This document shows, in pieces, positions 58,120 through 64,000 of a stretch of DNA of 64,000 nucleotides; positions within the stretch are counted from its first letter, which is position 1, and each line of letters opens with the position of its first letter. This stretch comes from Arion vulgaris. Taxonomy: Eukaryota > Mollusca > Gastropoda > Stylommatophora > Arionidae. A model generated the notes under the pieces. The model had not been told where the DNA came from and ran no database searches. It saw nothing but the letters and a program-made list of their open reading frames with translations. The translations under genes were made by a program, and so were the position numbers. The stretch covers positions 77,360,941-77,424,940 of the forward strand of contig CM036753.1 in the NCBI GenBank assembly GCA_020796225.1, read 5' to 3'.

Positions 58120-59790
58120 AGAAACGTGATTCAGCGCAGAACATACTATGTGATGCAAAACCTATTGTCTCCTGAGACAAAGAGTTCAAAGGATGGATAA
58201 TTTAAAATATTTTCAACCCCAATTACTTAAATAAAATTCATTAACAAATACACATAGTGTATGGCCGGATAATACTAATATATTGGAAGCTGCACAACAC
58301 TACATGCACATCACATGCATTAGGTGTATTTGCTAAAGCTATTATAGAAAATGTGGGAAACAAATACATAATGAAATATATGATCAATATATGTATAGTT
58401 ATAGTGATATTGTATGAAAAAATGAGCTATAAAATATAAACATCCTAGTTCCAATGATATTTATTTTTAGGTAATGGGTTTTTATTTTTAAATAAAAATA
58501 CGCAATAAATATAAACTGAATGTGCATTCTCATTCTGATTGATGTTATCTAAACGTGTTTAACGAACAAAGAACTAGAAGAGTGGTAAACTGAAAAGCTG
58601 GGGGGATGTTGTGATTGGTACTACAAACCTGACGTTGCCGTTACTGACTGGGCAACATAAACGTCTATTTGTTTTTTATTTAACATGCAGTCGGCAATAT
58701 CGTGAAGACTTCCAACGACTCAATATTTACGTTATTATATTACTACTACTTCGCTACAGAAGCTTCGTTTTAAACTAAGAATTTGCTCGTTTCACTTTTT
58801 TCCCCGATCCCAACCAAATTTGACAAAATTTAAAAAATATATTTCATGATAAATCATGTAACTCTATATTCCTGTTATTATTTGTCGTTTTAATTACACT
58901 AAATTGAACAATAATATCTGCATAACTGTTACAATTAACTACTGTAAGTAACACGACACACAATTGGCGATCTTAAGAAATAGATATGTATACCTGAGAA
59001 TACACAGAGTATCATGGAATAGTGTATTAATAATTGATGGGTTAATTATGATTATCATTATCCTGCATTTAAAACTTAAGACGGCCACAATTATGCCACA
59101 GTCTGCATTTCCTGAAACAATATTAATAAATATTACGATTCTCCGTTTTCAATTGTTAATTAAAGTACAACACTGAATAAATAACTACAAATAAATCGAC
59201 TACATCTTTTAGAAGTTGTCAGTTAACTGTTGGTTCGCAACTGTTTTGTTTACAAACTGTACCTGGTATAGATAGTTCCATATTGGTCCTAAGAAACTGG
59301 CCTTGTTCGTTTGTTGTGAGGCTAAAAATAACTGCGAATCATGTTCAACAGACACCCAAGATGCAAAGGTTATGAAGCACTGCTGGTAGTAAATAATGCA
59401 AGTGTGAACAACAAATGAATCCCATAATGACTACTACAAGCTATATTATTTATGTGATTTATCGGCTGGCGTAGGAGAGCATGGAATTCTGCATCCTCCT
59501 TTTTAAGAGTTGATAATCAATTATTGTAATTTCTTCAAGATCTTCCGTGCGAAATTTTAAACTGTCAAGTGTCTGTGCTATTGAATTGTGCCTAATGCAG
59601 GATGTGCTTATTTAATACATTTCCCAGTTTCTTGTACCCTCCTCCATCCACAACTTCAAAAATAATTAACTAACCTGTATCGTTTTTATATAAAATTAGT
59701 GCAAAAGTTCAGTTTAATCTTTGCCCGGGCTTGCGTTAGCACCTCCTCATTTATCTTATTAGTTGGCTGTGTCTCAAACATGATTTATCA
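58120..59790. other. Upstream flank of RhoBTB, nothing recognised
   Basis: AT-rich. It may contain the RhoBTB promoter and non-coding first exon, but no specific element can be supported. Confidence 0.4.
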
Positions 59791-59799
59791 AACATCATT

Positions 59800-59925
59800 A
59801 CATTCAACACTGTGCATTCCAGGAAATGAAATGACTGACAAACTTACAAGGGCTGGAGGGAGCCTAACACAACCACACCCAACACATGAATACCAAAGGT
59901 ATCTCCACCAGGAGGTGGGGGGTCT
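59800..59925 (+). mobile_element. LINE RNase H fragment
   Basis: HSTLCIPGNEMTDKLTRAGG matches the H-x-GxxGNExADxLA end of LINE RNase H domains. Confidence 0.65.
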
Positions 59926-59927
59926 CG

Positions 59928-60150
59928 ATGACTTATGAGTCAAAAGTCGTGGGTTCGAATCCGGACCGCGCCATTCTGTTCACGAGTGCAGTTTTTTCTA
60001 GAGACCCCTAGGATTGTAGCTGGAGCTACGGAGTTCGTGCTTTGTGCAATACTCTCGGCAGGTGGCGTGCCATTTCTGCGAAGAGGAACCGAGCCATATG
60101 GGGTAAAACCCGATGCAATGAAGTCAGTTCTTCGGCTTTAAAACACCCAA
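59928..60150 (+). mobile_element. SINE family A copy
   Basis: tRNA-like head with B box GGTTCGAATCC at 59951, then a body with AGACCCCTAGGATTGTAGCT, GGAGCTACGGAGTTC and CTCGGCAGGTGGCGTGCCAT, shared with 3085-3345. Confidence 0.75.
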
Positions 60151-60231
60151 CACAGTGCTTTACAGAGGCAAAGACTGCTGAAACAGTCCAGAAAAATGAC
60201 GTGGAGAAAAACAAACGGTGGATACAACCAG

Positions 60232-60262
60232 AGCCAACTATAAACTTATAGAGTTGGCTGTG
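60232..60262. repeat. Palindrome AGCCAACT...AGTTGGCT, copy 1
   Basis: AGCCAACTATAAACTTATAG then AGTTGGCTGTG, an imperfect inverted repeat. Related motifs lie at 63059-63118 and 63535-63572. Confidence 0.6.
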
Positions 60263-60439
60263 ATACAACCCAGAGCATGACAACATTAATACATTAAACA
60301 AATGAGCGCAGACCATAACAGCTGCAAGGTAACTTATCTAGCGCGTGAGAGAAAATGTCAGTTCATCACAATGTTTAACGAAAACTGTGGACCGAATGAG
60401 AGATGAGAATTCGTATGCAAATGATGGTGACTTCTACCT

Positions 60440-60850
60440 CAATGATACCTCAGTGAGGTTTTGTAGAAGATTTAAGGATTTTATGTGTGCCTTGGCTTTG
60501 TAATTTGGCATTAATTTCTCTAGTTTCTCTTTATGTCGTCACTCCATTTTTTACGGTCTTCCTTCTCTTTACTCATTATATTTTGTCATATGATTTTCTC
60601 GGGTAGTCAGTACCAGAGTATTTTTATCAGGGGACCAAACCATTTAATCTGTTGTTCTCTTATAAATTGTATAACTAGTTTCACTCATATTCTTCTAATT
60701 TTTTTATTTCTAATTGTATATCTCATTGTTACTCCTGCAACTCTTCTAAGACATCCCATTTCTCTTGTTACGATTTTCCGCTCATTAGCTGCTAGGTGAG
60801 CGACCATGTTTGACAATGATAGTATAATGTTGTACAAACAATTCTTTTTG
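60440..60850 (-). mobile_element. LINE family LA RT tail
   Basis: Reverse strand: TREMGCLRRVAGVTMRYTIR, IREQQIKWFGPLIK, equivalent to [20 protein letters not shown] and [13 protein letters not shown] in 55060-56990. Confidence 0.72.
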
Positions 60851-60859
60851 TGAGATTTC

Positions 60860-61200
60860 CTTTAGTGTTCACGTGTACATCTTTAGTTTAGTCGTAGGAT
60901 CATCATTTTTGCACATTGAACCAATTAGTGCTTCGGCCTCTTCAGTGTATATCTTCGTGTGGCAACTAACGATACCAGCTAGTTATATGTTGGTTTATTT
61001 TTCTTCTTTGACTTTCAGTATAGTACTCTTGTCTAGCTACATCACATTTGACTTGGTATTCTTACAGTCTGGTTAGGGTTGTAGATTCCCCACTATTACT
61101 TGAATCATTTACATGCCCTTTTTCCCTAAGGAAATTCAGAATATTAGCCTGCTCACCCGCTTTCTACAACGGCCATATCTGTAAGCCTATCGGCGCATTC
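60860..61200 (-). other. Possible LINE RNase H remnant
   Basis: The reverse strand has NECADRLTDMAVVESG-like text resembling GNExADxLA of RNase H. Weak. Confidence 0.3.
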
Positions 61201-61204
61201 ATTT

Positions 61205-61445
61205 TCCCTTACATCTGCATAGTTAGTTTGTTCCTTTCGTGCCAAAGGCGGCACATAGGGCAGAGGTTTTAGATCTCCATGGGATGCGGTTCTTTGCTAG
61301 CAGTTGGAGATCTTGTATGGTTTTACATCCCAATAGTTTACTTTCTTGTTGGATGGTTCTTCGAAGAGTGGTCTTTGGTCTTCCACGTTTTCTTTTCCCA
61401 ACTGGTGACCACATAAGGACTTGTCGATTTAGTCTCTTTACATCT
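61205..61445 (-). mobile_element. LINE family LD 3' end
   Basis: Reverse strand: LNRQVLMWSPVGKRKRGRPK, TTLRRTIQQESKLLG, KTSALCAAFGTKG. About 90% identical to 2376-2600. Confidence 0.8.
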
Positions 61446-61449
61446 GTAT

Positions 61450-62095
61450 GTCCTGGCACAAAAGTAAAACACAATTTTGTTAGCTTAGATCTCTTCAGTG
61501 ACTCCAGTCATTGTCGTATAGCCCAGCCATTTCAATCTTTCTGAACATATTCATTGAGACGCTAAAGTAAACATGCATAGATAGAAGTCTGCTACACCAT
61601 CAGACACATCTTTATGTGGCAGGAGTGATATTATAGCTGTCCCGGTACATATGAATTTGTCGTTGTGCACCGTAGGCCTATGTTGATTTCTCTATCCAAT
61701 TTTCCCATATGAAGTGAAAATTACCTTGATGTATTTGATCTTTTGAACTAACTTGTTTGTGTGATAACTTTATTATTTAGCTGTGTTTTTTTTTTCAATG
61801 TCGCTTACCAGAACTAATCGCATTCCGTGTCGCGGAAAGGCATAAAATAATAGAAGAGAAGAAAGAAAGAAGATACCTACTGTATATAATTTCGACAAAA
61901 CCTGATACTTTCATAAGTAATACTTTTGTTTTTATGGCTTACTGTTATGGTCTGATTTACAACAAGAGTTGACAACCCATGTTCGGAATAGAATCGTTAA
62001 GAATATACTGTTATATAACGTAATCACAGCAAACGAATGCATAGGCTACTATTCAAAAACGTACTGACTAGTTTATATAATTGTGTCTGTTAGAA
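61450..62095. other. Sequence with nothing recognised
   Basis: No gene, tRNA or shared repeat seen. Confidence 0.4.
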
Positions 62096-62099
62096 ATGG

Positions 62100-63050
62100 G
62101 TTAGTTAGTTAGTTATTGGATTGGAGGCACAGCGCTTCTAGTAGACCCATAGGTGCGCAATCTTTCCCAGCAGATGTCAAAAGATATGGATGCTGATGGT
62201 TTACGTGGCTCTCTGGTTAAACACACTCCTCAAAAGCCCAGTCCTACAATGTGTAATTCCGAACTCCTTAAAAAATGTATAAAGTCAACATGAATTGTCG
62301 TGCACTCATCCAACACATGGTCGTTTAGCGAAAGAAGAATACATCCCCTCCTCCCACCTACATTCAACCTACGACAATCCATGATGTTGAAGCAACACCA
62401 GCATTTTCAGCATAATATATCCACACACGTAAGCTCCCGGAGGATGGCAGTCTCAATATACACATCCACTAATAACGAAACTCGTCGTGTTAAAACTTCC
62501 AAAACATGGACTGATGGTGGGACACAATAATGGCCTTAGCAGAGAAAGTCTTAAGAGTCCTTGGAGTGCAACAGTAAGGACCTCAACCTCCATCCTCTTA
62601 CTGAAAGTAAGTAGTTTATCCTGTAGTGTGATTCATTCCTTTCGACAGCAATATCGCCGTACACACTAGCTAGGAAACTGAACTGATTTCTCATCACCAT
62701 ACGCAGATCCATCCATATATACAACCACATCATTATTCACTGCGTTATCTTTTATTTGAGGTTTAATTGCGAGTCCGCAGTCCAGCACAAACACTATCAT
62801 CTGAGGGAAGATGAAGACTAGCAGTCTCTACTTGAGATGTGCGGCTATCAGTATCATCATTTTGAGAGCTGCAAGACCGCTCATGCAAGGTTGTATCGTT
62901 TTTCAATATGCTTCAGGGACAGACTGCGATCAAAGGTTATTCCAAAATAGAGAAGCATATCTCGACGCGCAGTAACATACTTATTAAAGGTGAATCCATA
63001 TATAACTCTGCTAGGTATGATAGCCTTGGCTATGAAATTGTTCAAAGTTA
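62100..63050 (-). mobile_element. LINE family LC: end of RT, RNase H, 3' end
   Basis: Reverse strand from 63050: FGITFDRSLSLKHIEKRYNL (after the RT core), then the RNase H start VVVYMDGSAYGDEKS, the E region MEVEVLTVALQ, and the LC 3' end with a (TTAG)n tract at 62100. Frames broken several times. Confidence 0.75.
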
Positions 63051-63058
63051 GTTCTCGC

Positions 63059-63118
63059 CACAGCCAACTCTAGATAACTTAATAGATAACTATAACAATA
63101 CGTTTCTAGTTGGCTCTG
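63059..63118. repeat. Palindrome AGCCAACT...AGTTGGCT, copy 2
   Basis: CACAGCCAACTCTAGATAAC at left, TTTCTAGTTGGCTCTG at right; longer loop than copy 1. Confidence 0.55.
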
Positions 63119-63119
63119 A

Positions 63120-64000
63120 TTCTCGCTAGCGCGCTATGTCTTGTGACACGTGAAACTTTCATAAGAATAAGTTCTTACATGCCTCACTACTACTTTTCCA
63201 GTTTTTCTGTAGTCGTTAGCATAGTGTGATATTTAGCGCTCTCCCTCATAAATAGGATGTGATATTGTAATTGGTGTACAAGTTGTCTTACGTATTTTAT
63301 TATACTGTATAAAGGTCACACTCTGAAGTGCTAAAAATCTCACGTGCAGGTGTACTTAAGTTCAGTTCTCCCGAACGGTTTCCTCGCACATTCCACATGT
63401 GCCCTACCTACATACAATGCGACATCTGCGTTCTAGTGCACACTGCACCCAAGTAATGTTGGTTGGCTTACGACCGTTTATTTCAACCCAGCAGACAGCA
63501 CTGTCGTGCGATCTATATAGTATCTGCGCATAGCCACAGCCAACTATAAACTCATAGTTATTTAGAGTTGGCCAGGCGGTTCAATGCCTCGTTTCCATAT
63601 ATGTAGATCGGAGGTTATTTATAATGTCCGTATTGCTCCAAGATGGAAATTCATTTTTGCTATCAATGTCAAAAGTGGGCACTTACACGCATTAAACGAA
63701 ATTTTAAAAAGATTATAACAGAGATGTAATACATGGGAACAATAGCGAAAATAATAAGGAATATTTTCCTTTGACAAGTATTTTTGTTTCACTCAGTGAG
63801 ATTATGTGGTAGAATTGTACCTATCTGATGTCTGCTTTCTAGTCTTTCTGCTGCCTCATTTTTTACAATAACACAGTGTGCTATGATCTATTGCAGTGAT
63901 ACTTTGTTGTTGACCGACTGCTGATTTAATTGTTCTATAGAAGTTCCTGTTCAGAGGTTCTTTTTGTGAAATCTGGAGAGCTGATATGCAGTCACACAGG
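63120..64000. other. Sequence with nothing recognised except a palindrome
   Basis: Slightly higher GC than the rest. Contains palindrome copy 3 at 63535-63572 (CCACAGCCAACTATAAACTC, then TTTAGAGTTGGCC). Confidence 0.4.

Overview
This window is AT-rich, intron-containing animal DNA. Two conserved host genes lie tail to tail, separated by about 26 kb of repeat-filled sequence. Both genes and the style of the repeats (tRNA-headed SINEs, many 5'-truncated LINEs, Tc1/mariner and TTAA-target elements) point to an invertebrate metazoan. A lophotrochozoan such as a mollusc is my best guess, but the sequence alone does not prove it.

Host genes. (1) The 3' part of a prominin (CD133-like) gene runs on the + strand from at least 459 to 15149. 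Nine exons give the last ~229 residues, including the fifth membrane span and the cytoplasmic tail; the 5' part lies outside the window. (2) A complete RhoBTB gene runs on the - strand from 57492 down to 41115. Nine coding exons join with consistent phases into 692 codons: a Rho-like GTPase domain, a proline-rich linker, BTB1 with an acidic insert, BTB2 and the RhoBTB C-terminal region. The exon just upstream of its ATG looks like it begins at a splice acceptor, so a non-coding first exon is likely further upstream. One decayed tRNA-Ile(AAT)-like gene sits at 33641-33714.

Layout. 0-15 kb: prominin introns hold LINE fragments, a 2.18 kb Tc1/mariner-type transposon (4127-6306), a tandem satellite, four SINE families and a decayed duplication of one prominin exon. 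15-41 kb: intergenic; LINE pieces, a second related Tc1/mariner element (24561-26549), a noisy 1 kb tandem duplication, two adjacent minisatellites (30.1-32.8 kb), a palindromic mariner (35903-37293) and a 644-bp hairpin MITE (38061-38704). 41-57.5 kb: RhoBTB, its introns packed with LINEs, SINEs and a piggyBac-like MITE. 57.5-64 kb: upstream flank with LINE and SINE remnants and a recurring short palindrome.

Mobile elements. At least four LINE lineages recur, called here LA, LB, LC and LD. All copies are truncated or broken. SINE-like families are called A to F. A, B and C have tRNA-like heads with A and B boxes. E is notable because four copies share the same ~125-bp head but carry different bodies and tails, and their ends are fixed by target-site duplications. 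No CRISPR, bacterial operon or virus was seen. Nothing here requires a new biochemical system. The least ordinary items are the mosaic family E, the mariners with an 81-83-residue D-to-E spacing, and the fold-back elements.
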